A DNA stretch of 64,000 bases from Alkalicoccobacillus porphyridii (GTDB lineage: Bacteria; Bacillota; Bacilli; Bacillales; Bacillaceae_D): assembly GCF_007293315.1 (NCBI RefSeq), contig NZ_VLXZ01000001.1, positions 372,001 through 436,000 of the forward strand. Reading direction: 5' to 3'. A program made the position numbers and the translations under genes. How positions within the stretch are numbered: position 1 is the stretch's first letter; each line of letters begins with the position of its first letter. This document shows positions 1 to 8,743 of the stretch, one piece after another. Under the pieces are notes generated by a model that saw only the letters and a program-made list of their open reading frames with translations, searched no databases and was not told the origin of the DNA.

Positions 1-704
1 CCTTACTTTTCACCGCAGGATTAACATATGGGAATATTAATGCAGTATTATTACTTCAGAAAATGCAACCACTGTTCGCCATTATATTAGCACGCTTTTT
101 ACTAAAGGAAATGCTACCGAAGCATTTTGCCACACTTGTATCTGTTGCACTTATTGGTACGTACTTTTTAACATTTGGATTCTCTTTTCCAATAGGTCAT
201 GTAGGCGAAGTCATTCAAATGGGAAGTTTACTCTCACTGGCTGCTGCTGCGTTGTGGGGCGGGTCTACGGTAATGGGAAGAATATTGCTTAAACAAATGA
301 AGTTTGAAACGGTGACTTCATTACGGTTTGTCCTTGCGATCCCATTCATTACAGCGGTCATGCTAATTCAGAATGCAGTTTGGAATATACCAGCTGACTC
401 TACGGCATTTACATTAATCGGGATTAACCTATTATTATCTGCTCTACTTCCTGGGCTGTTCAGTATGTTGCTTTATTACAAAGGGTTAACCAACACAAAA
501 GCATCTGTCGCAACACTTGCAGAACTGAGTTTCCCAATGACAGGCATGGTTGTAAACTGGTTTGTTTTCCAGGAAAGCGTGACAATTGCCCAGTTTACAG
601 GGTTTGTGCTCATATGGGTTGTTCTATTTACGATTTCAAAGCAAAAAGAAATTATTGCACCTATCGCTAAAGAACAAGCGCCGATATTATCGAAAACATC
701 ATAA
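1..704 (+). CDS. EamA/DMT-family transporter, 3' part (5' end outside window)
   Basis: The reading frame is open from base 3, before the first ATG at 63, so the true start lies upstream of the window. The visible ~233 residues hold about six hydrophobic segments and the second EamA domain, including a Gly-rich AALWGGSTVMGR stretch and the late PMTGMVVNWFVFQE stretch typical of drug/metabolite exporters. It is an inner-membrane permease, and its substrate cannot be read from sequence. The C-terminal tail after the last helix is short and charged. A rho-independent terminator follows directly. It points towards the puc locus but is separated from it by two terminators and a repeat array, so nothing ties it to purine metabolism. 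Confidence 0.85.
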   Translation, partial: LLFTAGLTYGNINAVLLLQKMQPLFAIILARFLLKEMLPKHFATLVSVALIGTYFLTFGFSFPIGHVGEVIQMGSLLSLAAAALWGGSTVMGRILLKQMKFETVTSLRFVLAIPFITAVMLIQNAVWNIPADSTAFTLIGINLLLSALLPGLFSMLLYYKGLTNTKASVATLAELSFPMTGMVVNWFVFQESVTIAQFTGFVLIWVVLFTISKQKEIIAPIAKEQAPILSKTS

Positions 705-723
705 AAATGCGTTCAGTGCTTTC

Positions 724-770
724 AGCTTGTCGAGCTTGTCACCATGGTGGCAGTCGACAAGCTTTTTTTA
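724..770 (+). terminator. Terminator of the EamA gene
   Basis: Inverted repeat AGCTTGTCGA / TCGACAAGCT, with a central CACCATGGTGG, followed by a run of seven T on the plus strand. Confidence 0.85.
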
Positions 771-799
771 TTTTAAAGTAGTGTGGGAGTTTGAACAGG

Positions 800-1793
800 T
801 TTCGTGCTCTGGGTTCTTGGTATTGTGATGGTTCTCCTTAATATGCGGCGCCTCTTTCTTGGTATTGGGCTCTGGGGCTTGGTAACGCGCTCGTTCCTCT
901 TGGTATGCGGAGCTTCTTTCTGGGTATTGAGCGTTGGCTCTTGGTTTGGTGCTGGTTCTTCTTGGTATGCAAAGCTTCTTTCTGGGTATTGAACTCTGGC
1001 TCTTGGTAAGGCACTGGTTCTTCTTGGTGTGCGGGGCTTCTTTCTTAGTACAAGCTCTGGCTCTTGGTAAGGCGCTCGTTCTTCTTGGTGTGCGGGACTT
1101 CTTTCTGGGTTTCGGGCTCTGGGGCTTGGTATGGTGCTCGTTCCTCTTGGTATGCGGGGCTTCTTTCTTGGTATTGAGCTCTGGCTATTGGTAAGGCGCT
1201 GGTTCCTATTGGTGTGCGGGGCTTCTTTCTTGGTATTGAGCTCTGGCTATTGGTAACGTGCTGGTTCCTCTTGGTATGCGGGGCTTCTTTCTTGGTATTG
1301 AGCTCTGGGGCTTGGTAAGGCGCTGGTTCCTCTTGGTATGCGGGGCTTCTTTCTTGGTACAAGCTCTGGCTCTTGGTAAGGCGCTCTTTCCTCTTAATAT
1401 GCGGAGCTTCTTTCTTGGTATTGAGCTCTGGCTCTTGGTATGGTGCTGGTTCTTCTTGGTATGCGGGGCTTCTTTCTTGGTACAAGCTCTGGCTCTTGGT
1501 AAGGCGCTCGTTCTTCTTGGTGTGCGGGGCTTCTTTCTTGGTATTGAGCTCTGGCTCTTGGTAACGTGCTGGTTCTTCTTGGTGTGCGGGGCTTCTTTCT
1601 TGGTATTGAGCTCTGGCTCTTGGTATGGTGCTGGTTCTTCTTGGTATGCGGAGCTTCTTTCTTGGTATTGAGCTCTGGCTCTTGGTATGGTGCTGGTTCT
1701 TCTTGGTATGCGGAGCTTCTTTCTTGGTTCCGTAGTCTGGCTCTTCATACTGCGCTCGTTCTTCTTGCTGTGCAGAGGTTCTTTCTCAATAAA
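800..1793. repeat. 62-bp tandem repeat array, about 16 units (array 1)
   Basis: Sixteen units of 61-62 bp run from the first TTGGTA at 817 to about 1793; the TGCGG-type marker recurs near 843, 905, 967, 1029, 1090, 1152, 1214, 1276, 1338, 1399, 1461, 1522, 1584, 1646, 1708 and 1770. Each unit is three subrepeats of 21, 21 and 20 bp, each starting TTGGTA (or TTGGGTA-like) and rich in GCT/TTCT. Because 62 is not a multiple of 3, any frame passes through all three phases, and the consensus has no stop codon in any of six frames. This produces several overlapping spurious ORFs on both strands. The array lies between two convergent terminators, so it is outside both flanking transcripts. Function unknown. 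Confidence 0.95.
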
Positions 1794-1810
1794 AGCTCAC
1801 TCCATAAACA

Positions 1811-1850
1811 TAACAAAACGAGGGTCCTCGCAGGGACCCTCGTTTTGTTA
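1811..1850 (-). terminator. Terminator of pucG (overlaps its stop codon)
   Basis: Near-perfect palindrome AACGAGGGTCC / GGACCCTCGTT with flanking AACAAA / TTTGTT. Read on the minus strand it ends in a TTTTGTTATG tract. Confidence 0.8.
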
Positions 1851-3065
1851 TGCGTAATAGTTGATCGCTGTTTTTAATGCTTCGCCTTTGTGTATGGGGG
1901 CTCCGAAGTAGACGAGAACGGCTTCGAGTGCGCCGAGAACGGCAAGTACATTTTCCCTTCTACAGCTATAGCCCATCGTTCCAATTCTCCAGATCTTTCC
2001 GTGTAAGGGACCAAATGAGCTTGCTATTTCAATGCCAAACATGTCTAGCAGCATTTTCCTTACGGCGTCTGCATCTATTCCCTCTGGAACAGCGATACAG
2101 GTGACGGTTGGCAGCTTCACATTGGGGTCTCCAAATAAACTTAAACCCATGGCTTCTAGACCAGCAACTAGTGCTTTTTCATGATATTGATGCCTAGCAA
2201 AGCGCTCGTCGAGTCCTTCCTCTAAAACGAGTCGTAGTCCCTCGCGTAAGGCATAGAGCATGGATGTGGCTTCTGTGTGATGGTTTAATCTTCTTGGTCC
2301 CCAGTAATCCTGCAGCATGGTTAGATCAAAATAATTGCTTTTAATATAAAGTGAGTTCGTCTGTTGAAGCTCTTCTTCTGTTGCAATTCCACGTTCTACT
2401 TTTTTCCTTAATGCTATTCTTTTTTCAATTCTTTCATTATAGGTGAGCGGGGCCATGCCCGATGGTACGGAGAGACACTTTTGTGTTCCCGCGATTAATC
2501 CATCTATGCACCATTCGTCTACTCGCACATCTACTCCACCAATTGAAGCGACGGCGTCTACAATAAATAACACGTCTTTTTTGCGACAGGCCTCTCCTAT
2601 ATCTTTTAGAGGCTGCATGCGTCCAGTAGAGGTTTCGGCATGGACAAGTGCGACGATATCAGGTTGCTTATCATCGATGGCCTGAATGATCTCTGCCGGT
2701 TCAAAAACCTTCCCCCACTCTTGCTCCAGAATGTCCACCTTGGCCCCATATCTCTCACATATTTCAATGAGCAAATTTCCAAAGCGGCCATAGACAGGGA
2801 CAAGCACTCGATCACCGGGTTTGATTACGCTGCACAGCATCGCTTCGATTCCTGAACGGGAGGTCCCATCAACAGGAAAGGCCCACTGATTTTTCGTTTT
2901 AAATAATGAACGGAGCATGCCCATCACTTCATTCATGATGCTAGTAAAAGCTGGATCAAATTGTCCAACGATGGGGGTCGACATAACTCTTAGTACTCTT
3001 GGATCTACTTCAACCGGCCCAGGAGTTAGGATCGTTCGTAATGGTGTAGATAAATCCTGATACAT
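1848..3065 (-). CDS. pucG: (S)-ureidoglycine--glyoxylate aminotransferase-like, PucG
   Basis: Class V PLP-dependent aminotransferase of 405 residues, about the length of B. subtilis PucG. The N-terminus holds the ILTPGPVEVDPRVL motif of the alanine-glyoxylate/serine-pyruvate aminotransferase family. GTSRSGIEA (~68-76) is the cofactor phosphate loop, IVDAVASIGG (~168-177) holds the Asp contacting the pyridine ring, and GTQKCLSVPSG (~193-203) holds the Schiff-base lysine. In the pathway it transaminates ureidoglycine, made by PucF from allantoate, with glyoxylate to give glycine and oxalurate. It starts 15 nt after pucF, so the two form a pucFG unit ending at the terminator over its stop codon. 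Specificity is inferred from context. Confidence 0.9.
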   Translation of the reverse strand: MYQDLSTPLRTILTPGPVEVDPRVLRVMSTPIVGQFDPAFTSIMNEVMGMLRSLFKTKNQWAFPVDGTSRSGIEAMLCSVIKPGDRVLVPVYGRFGNLLIEICERYGAKVDILEQEWGKVFEPAEIIQAIDDKQPDIVALVHAETSTGRMQPLKDIGEACRKKDVLFIVDAVASIGGVDVRVDEWCIDGLIAGTQKCLSVPSGMAPLTYNERIEKRIALRKKVERGIATEEELQQTNSLYIKSNYFDLTMLQDYWGPRRLNHHTEATSMLYALREGLRLVLEEGLDERFARHQYHEKALVAGLEAMGLSLFGDPNVKLPTVTCIAVPEGIDADAVRKMLLDMFGIEIASSFGPLHGKIWRIGTMGYSCRRENVLAVLGALEAVLVYFGAPIHKGEALKTAINYYA

Positions 3066-3080
3066 CTCCTCGTCTCCTCC

Positions 3081-4322
3081 TTATTCATAAGCAAGTGTAT
3101 AAAGCTGTCTTTTTAATATTTCTACGCCTTTCTCTAGCTCTTGCCAATGGGTATATTCTTCGGGTGAATGACTTATGCCTTTATGGCTGGGAACAAAAAT
3201 CAAACTTGTTGGGCAGAATGTTCCAAATACCTGAGCGTCATGACCCGCACCGCTTACCATAACATCGTAGGAAAAACCGGCTTCCTCCGCTTGCTGACGT
3301 GTCAGCTGTACGTGCTTATCACTGAGATGCACAGGCTTTATATTTAGCCAACGGTTGATATCCATTTGCATGTTTTGTTTTTTGGCTATTTCCCTATAAT
3401 CAAAGACGATCTTCTCAAAGGCATCTAAATAAGCAACATTAGCATGGCGAACATCAAGGCTACATTCAACCCCACCTGCAATTACATTAGGCGTGTTAGG
3501 AGAAACAACTACCTTGCCAATGGTAGCCACTAACGATTCGTCCAAACGCTCTGCTTCCTCTGTGACGTGGGTAATAAATGCCGCCGCTAGCCGGAGTGCA
3601 TCTTTTCGCATCGACATTGGTGTGGTGCCCGCGTGATTGCTTTCTCCTTGAAATTGCAATGTATAGCGTCGTTGACCAACAATATCCGTGACAATACCGA
3701 TCTCTTTTTGCTTTCTTTCTAACATCACACCTTGTTCAATATGCACCTCTAAGAACGCCTCAATTTTTTCTTTCTCCTTTAAAGCCAATGTAGGTTGGCC
3801 AAATCCCGCTTGTTTCATCGCTTCCTCAAGGGAAAACCCGTTTGAATCCAACAAGGCCTTTGCCTCTTCCAACTCAACTTGACCCGTGACCCATTTTGAT
3901 CCCCAGAAGGTAAAGGGGAATCGACTGCCTTCTTCTTCAGCCAATGATACCACTTCTATTGTTTTTTTCGGGGGACCATATTTTAGATACAGCAAATGAG
4001 CTGCTAGCATACTCGCTAAGATTCCATAGGCTCCGTCGTATTTCCCTCCATCTATCACCGTATCAATGTGAGATCCTGTAAGTATAATTGCTTTAGGCTG
4101 TTCTCTACCTGGATATCGCCCAAAAAGGTTCCCGACTTCATCGAACCTAACTTGACATCCGTGTTGAAGCATAAGCTCTTTCATCGCTTCCTGAGCTCGT
4201 TGCCAGGATTCGGAATATAGTAATCGTGTCACACCACCGTTTTCCGTTTGCCCATAAGTGGCTAACCATTCTATCCAATGACTTATTGAAGGTTGATCAG
4301 GAATTGCATCATGTTGTGCTAT
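3081..4322 (-). CDS. pucF: Allantoate amidohydrolase PucF, apparent ATA start codon
   Basis: M20-family amidohydrolase of 413 codons from 4322. Visible metal-site and family motifs are GSHIDTV, DGAYGILA, EEEGSRFPFTFWGS and HIEQGVMLE, plus the late GAGHDAQVF. It hydrolyses allantoate to ureidoglycine (or ureidoglycolate), CO2 and ammonia. The first conventional start, GTG at 4232, lacks a Shine-Dalgarno and would remove 30 residues that match the family (E. coli AllC has an equivalent segment up to GGMTRLLYS; here it reads GGVTRLLYS). The frame is open upstream to a TAG, and GGAGGT at 4331-4336 lies 8 nt before an ATA codon at 4320-4322. That position is taken as the start; either AUA is used, or ATG has mutated or been misread. 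Co-transcribed with pucG. Confidence 0.85.
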   Translation of the reverse strand: MAQHDAIPDQPSISHWIEWLATYGQTENGGVTRLLYSESWQRAQEAMKELMLQHGCQVRFDEVGNLFGRYPGREQPKAIILTGSHIDTVIDGGKYDGAYGILASMLAAHLLYLKYGPPKKTIEVVSLAEEEGSRFPFTFWGSKWVTGQVELEEAKALLDSNGFSLEEAMKQAGFGQPTLALKEKEKIEAFLEVHIEQGVMLERKQKEIGIVTDIVGQRRYTLQFQGESNHAGTTPMSMRKDALRLAAAFITHVTEEAERLDESLVATIGKVVVSPNTPNVIAGGVECSLDVRHANVAYLDAFEKIVFDYREIAKKQNMQMDINRWLNIKPVHLSDKHVQLTRQQAEEAGFSYDVMVSGAGHDAQVFGTFCPTSLIFVPSHKGISHSPEEYTHWQELEKGVEILKRQLYTLAYE

Positions 4323-4330
4323 GGTCGTCT

Positions 4331-4336
4331 ACCTCC
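4331..4336 (-). promoter_or_regulatory. Ribosome binding site that places the pucF start at 4322
   Basis: GGAGGT on the minus strand, 8 nt upstream of the ATA codon. There is no ATG, GTG or TTG in frame between this site and the GTG at 4232. Confidence 0.7.
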
Positions 4337-4382
4337 TTAGCATACCGTCTATAGTGAACATCGTATCTTTTTTCTCAGCTAG

Positions 4383-4395
4383 TTACATTGGTGAT
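4383..4395 (+). promoter_or_regulatory. PucR-box-like sequence upstream of pucF
   Basis: TTACATTGGTGAT agrees at 11 of 13 positions with the PucR box consensus WWWCNTTGGTTAA that I recall from B. subtilis. It lies between the pucE terminator and pucF, where a pucFG promoter is expected. Weak evidence alone. Confidence 0.35.
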
Positions 4396-4435
4396 TTTGC
4401 TAAATATATAGTGATTTTTTATATAAAGTTACTAA

Positions 4436-4475
4436 AGCATAAAAAAGAGACCTTACCATATGCAAGGTCCTCTCC
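4436..4475 (-). terminator. Terminator after pucE
   Basis: Stem AGAGACCTT / AAGGTCCTCT (one bulge) with loop ACCATATGC, followed on the minus strand by TCTTTTTT. It separates the uraD-to-pucE operon from pucFG. Confidence 0.8.
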
Positions 4476-4494
4476 TCTGTATCAGTCAGTTTGC

Positions 4495-5001
4495 TCATGT
4501 ACTTTTGAGATGCTCTATTGAACGAATGATCCCGCCATAGCCTGTGCATCGACAAAGGTTACCCGAGAGAGCCTCTTTTATTTGTTCATCTGAAGGCTTT
4601 TTAACAGACCTAAGCAAGCTCGCCACTGCCAACACCATACCTGGAGTGCAGTATCCACACTGGAACCCACCCTCCTCTAAAAAGACTGTCTGTACAGGAT
4701 GAAGCTCATCCTCCTTGCTCAGCCCTTCAATTGTTGTAATTTCTGTGTCTTGCATTTGGTACGCCATCGTTAAACATGCGGCTCTTAGCTCACCATTAAT
4801 AAGCACCGTACAGGCTCCACACCGGCCAATTCCACATGATATCTTTGTCCCCGTTAACTGGAGATCCTCTCTTAATACATCCACTAAACGAGTAGCGGGC
4901 GCCAAATTCATTAACATGTGTTTATCGTTGATTGTACAGCTTATTTGTATAGTCTCAGTCTGCTCTCTATTCTTGTGTATGCCATCTGATGACTTACTCA
5001 T
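4495..5001 (-). CDS. pucE: Xanthine dehydrogenase, [2Fe-2S] subunit PucE
   Basis: Small iron-sulfur subunit (168 aa) of the three-subunit molybdenum xanthine dehydrogenase. It carries two [2Fe-2S] cluster motifs: the plant-ferredoxin type CGIGRCGAC followed by a distal Cys in the first half, and CGYCTPGM with CRCTGY in the C-terminal helical domain. It passes electrons from the Mo site (PucD) to FAD (PucC). Two ATGs are possible, at 5007 and 5001. The AGGAGG sequence sits only 2 nt before the first but 8 nt before the second, so 5001 is preferred. The start overlaps the end of pucD, indicating translational coupling. A terminator follows. Confidence 0.93.
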   Translation of the reverse strand: MSKSSDGIHKNREQTETIQISCTINDKHMLMNLAPATRLVDVLREDLQLTGTKISCGIGRCGACTVLINGELRAACLTMAYQMQDTEITTIEGLSKEDELHPVQTVFLEEGGFQCGYCTPGMVLAVASLLRSVKKPSDEQIKEALSGNLCRCTGYGGIIRSIEHLKST

Positions 5002-7252
5002 GGTCATTCCCTCCTTTGAGCTGCTTTAACACCCACTCGGGAGAAATAGGAAGCTGATGAACCCTTACACCAATGGCATCATACACAGCGTTAGCAATAG
5101 CCGGTGCCACGCCTACAGTCCCTATTTCTCCTACGCCTCTTGGACCATATGAATCTTGATCAGGTAACGTTTCAATAGGAATGGTCTTCATCGCTAATGG
5201 AACATCACTTACGCCTGGCATCAGGTAGGTGTCAAAGTCGGTTGTAAGATAGTGACCATGTTTCATGATGGCTTCTTCCATCAATGTATATCCAGCAGCC
5301 ATCACCCCTCCGCCTTCAATTTGACCAATATATCCATTCTGGTTGATGACAGGTCCTGCCGCAATGGCTTGATCAAGCTGTGTAAGCCTGACTTTTCCGG
5401 TTAACATATTTATTTCGACTTCAGCCAGTACGCCACTAAAAGAATACAAAAAATGCCCGCCTTCAATCGGGTCAGGAGATGTTGGAAAATCAAAGCTTGT
5501 TTCAACTTCTAGCTTTGGTTCTATGCTGCCTGCTAAATCTAAATAAGTCACTACAGGTTGGTCCCCCTTTTCGTGGATAAGAAAAATACCACCACCCCCC
5601 ATACGGAGCTCTGATTGGTGAATACCAGATAGGGTTGCCGCCTTCTCAATCAGCTTTTGTTTAAATGGATTCTTGAGGTTCTGTAAGGCCTGCCAAACCA
5701 TACTTGTACCACGTGAAGCCGTTGTTGAACCCGACGCAGGGACATGAGATGTATCTCCTATAACAATAGACAAATCATCCACTCCACAGCCTAGCTCCTC
5801 CAGGACAATCGTTTCTATGACGGTAAGAATTCCTTGTCCCGCTTCTTCAAAGCCAAAGGCCATTTCGATCTTACCGTTACGCTGTAAGGACAACCTCCCC
5901 CCAGCTGGATCCAGTCTCCCATAACCGAGACCACCTCCATGCATAGTGATAGCCGTGCCGACCCCCGTTACAACATGCTTATGATTGGTGACTGGTTTTG
6001 AATGCTGATTTTGAAGATTTGAAATTTCTTCTAGCACGAGGGCTGCACCATTTGTTTCAGCAATTCGCTGTCCAACTGGTCCAACGTCTGATGGGTTTCG
6101 TAAATTCTTCCGCCGCATCTCAATTGGGTTGATGTCTAACGCATCAGCTAATCGATCAATTTGACCCTCTAATGCAAACGTAACCTGATTCCCACCAAAC
6201 CCTCTAAATTCTCCAGCTACTCCGTTATTGGTGAGAACAGACATGCCTTTTGTCCTGACGGAAGGAATTCGATATGGTCCCGAAGCATGCTCAACAGAAA
6301 AATCCAGAACAGCTGGACCTAACGTGGAGTAAGCTCCTGTATCAGCAAGAATAGAGGTTTCATGCGCCAAAATGTTTCCAGCTGCATCTGCTCCCGTCTT
6401 CATAGTAATCGTCATGGGGTGTCGTTTGATGCTTGAGCGAATCGACTCGCTCCTCGTCTGGTGTATTTTAACGGGTCTTTTGGTTTTCAAAGCAAGTAAT
6501 GCGGCATAAGGCTGGACATTCAGTTCATCCTTTCCCCCAAACGACCCACCCATAGGGGAGGAAACAATACGAATGCTTTCCTGGGGCAGATTCAGTATAC
6601 GTGAAAGCTGGAATTGATCCTTAAACCCATGCTGAGTTCCGATATACACGGTTATTGTGCCGTTTAACTCCGGAACTACGACGCCCCCCTCTGTTTCCAT
6701 ATATCCATGCACCTGACGTGGTAGCTCGTAGGTTTCCTCTACAATGACCTCACACTGTTGAAAGGACTGTTCGACCTCTCCGCGTTCGTGTGAAGCTTGG
6801 TGCAAGATGTTTCCGCCTGGATGAAGGGCAAGTGCATCTGGAGCAAGAGCTTTTTCCATTGAATCGATCACAGGCAACACCTCATATTCCACCTCAATAC
6901 ATTGTAGTGCGTAGGCAGCAAGCTCTATTGAATCTGCTGCTACTGCTGCCACGGCGTCGCCAACATAGCGAACGACATCATGACAGAATACAGGTTGATC
7001 AGGCATAATGATGCCAAAACCATTCAATCCCGGCACATCTTTATGGGTGATGATTGCGTGGACACCTGGTAGCTGTTCAGCCTTATCAGTCGAGAGTTTG
7101 ATGATTTTTGCATAAGGATGAGGGCTTCGTAGAATTTTTCCATAAACCATGTTCGGAACATCCAAATCAGTTAAATAGTTGAGTGTACCACTCACTTTTT
7201 CTTTTCCATCCGGCCGGCGTCTATTCCGCTTTTCTTGTGTATCGAAGCTCAT
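4994..7252 (-). CDS. pucD: Xanthine dehydrogenase, molybdopterin-binding subunit PucD
   Basis: Large catalytic subunit (752 aa) that hydroxylates hypoxanthine and xanthine to urate. The N-terminal a/b hammerhead domain begins near residue 18 (KEKVSGTLNYLTDL). The molybdopterin-binding domain follows with MGGSFGGKDE (~233-242), GEFRGFGG (~337-344) and GSTTASRGTS (~490-499). The C-terminal GPRGVGEIGTVGVAP contains the conserved active-site Glu. Length matches B. subtilis PucD. GGGGGAG lies 7 nt before the ATG. It overlaps pucE by 8 nt and sits 20 nt after pucC, in the order FAD-Mo-FeS subunit. Confidence 0.95.
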   Translation of the reverse strand: MSFDTQEKRNRRRPDGKEKVSGTLNYLTDLDVPNMVYGKILRSPHPYAKIIKLSTDKAEQLPGVHAIITHKDVPGLNGFGIIMPDQPVFCHDVVRYVGDAVAAVAADSIELAAYALQCIEVEYEVLPVIDSMEKALAPDALALHPGGNILHQASHERGEVEQSFQQCEVIVEETYELPRQVHGYMETEGGVVVPELNGTITVYIGTQHGFKDQFQLSRILNLPQESIRIVSSPMGGSFGGKDELNVQPYAALLALKTKRPVKIHQTRSESIRSSIKRHPMTITMKTGADAAGNILAHETSILADTGAYSTLGPAVLDFSVEHASGPYRIPSVRTKGMSVLTNNGVAGEFRGFGGNQVTFALEGQIDRLADALDINPIEMRRKNLRNPSDVGPVGQRIAETNGAALVLEEISNLQNQHSKPVTNHKHVVTGVGTAITMHGGGLGYGRLDPAGGRLSLQRNGKIEMAFGFEEAGQGILTVIETIVLEELGCGVDDLSIVIGDTSHVPASGSTTASRGTSMVWQALQNLKNPFKQKLIEKAATLSGIHQSELRMGGGGIFLIHEKGDQPVVTYLDLAGSIEPKLEVETSFDFPTSPDPIEGGHFLYSFSGVLAEVEINMLTGKVRLTQLDQAIAAGPVINQNGYIGQIEGGGVMAAGYTLMEEAIMKHGHYLTTDFDTYLMPGVSDVPLAMKTIPIETLPDQDSYGPRGVGEIGTVGVAPAIANAVYDAIGVRVHQLPISPEWVLKQLKGGNDHE

Positions 7253-7272
7253 CTATCCACTCCCCCTCTTGG

Positions 7273-8145
7273 TCAGCCAATTGACTGTGCCGCATCAGAT
7301 AAACTCGCACTTATAAGGTTAGCTGCTACCATCGATTGGTAGTCTCCCGACGTAAAGTCATTGCCTTCAATGACTAGTTCGTTTTTAATCAGTCGGTGTA
7401 TTTGTTTTACAACAATGCTTTTTACCGCTTGCTGCATCAAAAGACTCTCACAGTTCGTTAATCGTTGGGGGGAGTGGTCTCCTCCTCCAACGGCCAATCT
7501 TGCATATACGATTTCACCTAACTCATTCCATTTGATGTATATACTCACGGTTAATGTAGAGGGAACAAAGGCTTCTCTGCGTCCAAGCTTTTCAAAAAAA
7601 TACATTTCGCCTGCGGTCTTATTTGGTACGGGCAGATGAATGGCTGTAATAAGGACAGGAGAATTTAAGGGGGTAGACATGTATTCAGAAATAGGCACCA
7701 GTTGATAGCCCGTTTCATGATACAGAGTCAGCTGAGCATCTAGTGCTAATAGAGCGGGGATAATATCGCCTTTACGGTAAGCGATATTGCCTCCCACGCT
7801 AGCCTGGTTTTGGATCGCACGAGCGCCAACTGTTCGTAATGCCTGATGAAGGATCGGAAACATGGACTGAATGTCAGGGTTTAGTGAACCAGCACGTAGC
7901 CTTACTCCTGCTCCAATCGTTAGTTGAGAGCTCTTCTTCTCATGAGCCACTTCTTGAAAACCTGTTATAAAATCAAGACTAATTAAATGCTTGGCCATGA
8001 ATCCTGTTTGTTCTCTTCGTAGCTGAATGAGTGTCCCACCACTCACATATTCTGCATCTTCCCCGTATGTTTGTTTTAAGCTCCATGCCTCTTCCACACT
8101 TTGAGGAGTCCACACCTTGATTTGGTTAGTAAATAGTTGCTGCAT
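7273..8145 (-). CDS. pucC: Xanthine dehydrogenase, FAD-binding subunit PucC
   Basis: Medium subunit (290 aa) of the molybdenum hydroxylase. YVSGGTLIQL (~34-43) is the first FAD pyrophosphate loop and VGARAIQNQASVGGNIAYR (~101-119) the second. The C-terminal half is a CO-dehydrogenase flavoprotein-type domain (EKLGRREAFVPSTLTVSI and AVGGGDHSPQRL). It takes electrons from the PucE clusters and passes them to NAD+ or another acceptor. The start is supported by GGGGAGG 9 nt upstream. Its first codons overlap the 3' end of pucB by 20 nt, indicating tight coupling. Confidence 0.93.
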   Translation of the reverse strand: MQQLFTNQIKVWTPQSVEEAWSLKQTYGEDAEYVSGGTLIQLRREQTGFMAKHLISLDFITGFQEVAHEKKSSQLTIGAGVRLRAGSLNPDIQSMFPILHQALRTVGARAIQNQASVGGNIAYRKGDIIPALLALDAQLTLYHETGYQLVPISEYMSTPLNSPVLITAIHLPVPNKTAGEMYFFEKLGRREAFVPSTLTVSIYIKWNELGEIVYARLAVGGGDHSPQRLTNCESLLMQQAVKSIVVKQIHRLIKNELVIEGNDFTSGDYQSMVAANLISASLSDAAQSIG

Positions 8146-8743
8146 GAGTGGTCCTCCCCTCGTCTAAGCAATAGCGCGTATATACTTCTTTTGTGTCAAT
8201 ATCCGCTAAAATCTTTGGATCCTTATAGTCAATATACATTCCCTTTGGAAGACGGTACGGTCCTTTGATAAGGACTCCGGCACCCTTATCGCCTCGTAGT
8301 TGTTTGATTACGGTAAAAGCTTTTTTTGAAAATAAAACCGGTGGCTGTGCAATCCCCTTAAAGCGAGAAGCCACAAAATCCAACTCGCCATTGTTCTTAA
8401 ACATCTCGAGGAGGGCATTAATGGTATTTGTTTGAATAAAAGGCTGGTCTGCTAGTAACACAACGATTGCATCAGCTCCTTGCCTTTCCGCTTCCTCAAC
8501 GCCACAGCGAAGAGAATGAGATTGACCTTTTATAGAATCCCTGCAAGGAATGAGTGAATGACCAGCAAATGTTTGTGAACGATTATTCATAGCCGTCACA
8601 ATCTTTATGCTTGTTAAATTAGACATGGCCGCTGTATCAATGACTGTCGAGACCATAGTCCGTTTTCCTACTGGAAGTGAAAGCTTATCCATGCCCATTC
8701 GCCTGCTTTGACCCGCGGCAAGAATGATTCCAATAACCTTCAT
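8126..8743 (-). CDS. pucB: Molybdenum cofactor nucleotidyltransferase-like protein PucB
   Basis: MobA-like nucleotidyltransferase of 205 aa. The N-terminal IILAAGQSRRMGMDKL motif binds the nucleotide, and VVLLADQPF (~94-102) carries the metal-binding Asp typical of MobA/MocA/GlmU folds. It probably activates molybdopterin to the cytosine dinucleotide form needed by xanthine dehydrogenase. It overlaps pucA by 4 nt (ATGA) and pucC by 20 nt, so all three are translated together. The exact nucleotide (CTP or GTP) is not decidable from sequence; CTP is expected from relatives. Confidence 0.88.
   Translation of the reverse strand: MKVIGIILAAGQSRRMGMDKLSLPVGKRTMVSTVIDTAAMSNLTSIKIVTAMNNRSQTFAGHSLIPCRDSIKGQSHSLRCGVEEAERQGADAIVVLLADQPFIQTNTINALLEMFKNNGELDFVASRFKGIAQPPVLFSKKAFTVIKQLRGDKGAGVLIKGPYRLPKGMYIDYKDPKILADIDTKEVYTRYCLDEGRTTHAATIY

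Noticed and set aside
586-828. 80-codon plus-strand frame across the EamA end and terminator
   Set aside because: Runs through the terminator hairpin and lacks an SD.
1045-1748. Long minus-strand frames (146 and 180 codons) reading YQERSPAYQEE- and TKKEAPHTKK-type repeats, and several plus-strand frames over the same DNA
   Set aside because: They arise because the 62-bp unit has no stop in any frame; the unit shifts frame each time, no SD precedes them, and opposite-strand frames are equally open.
800-1793. CRISPR array
   Set aside because: Repeats are contiguous with no unique spacers and no cas genes nearby.
4232-4232. GTG at 4232 as the pucF start
   Set aside because: No Shine-Dalgarno, and it would delete family-matching residues including the GG before VTRLLYS.
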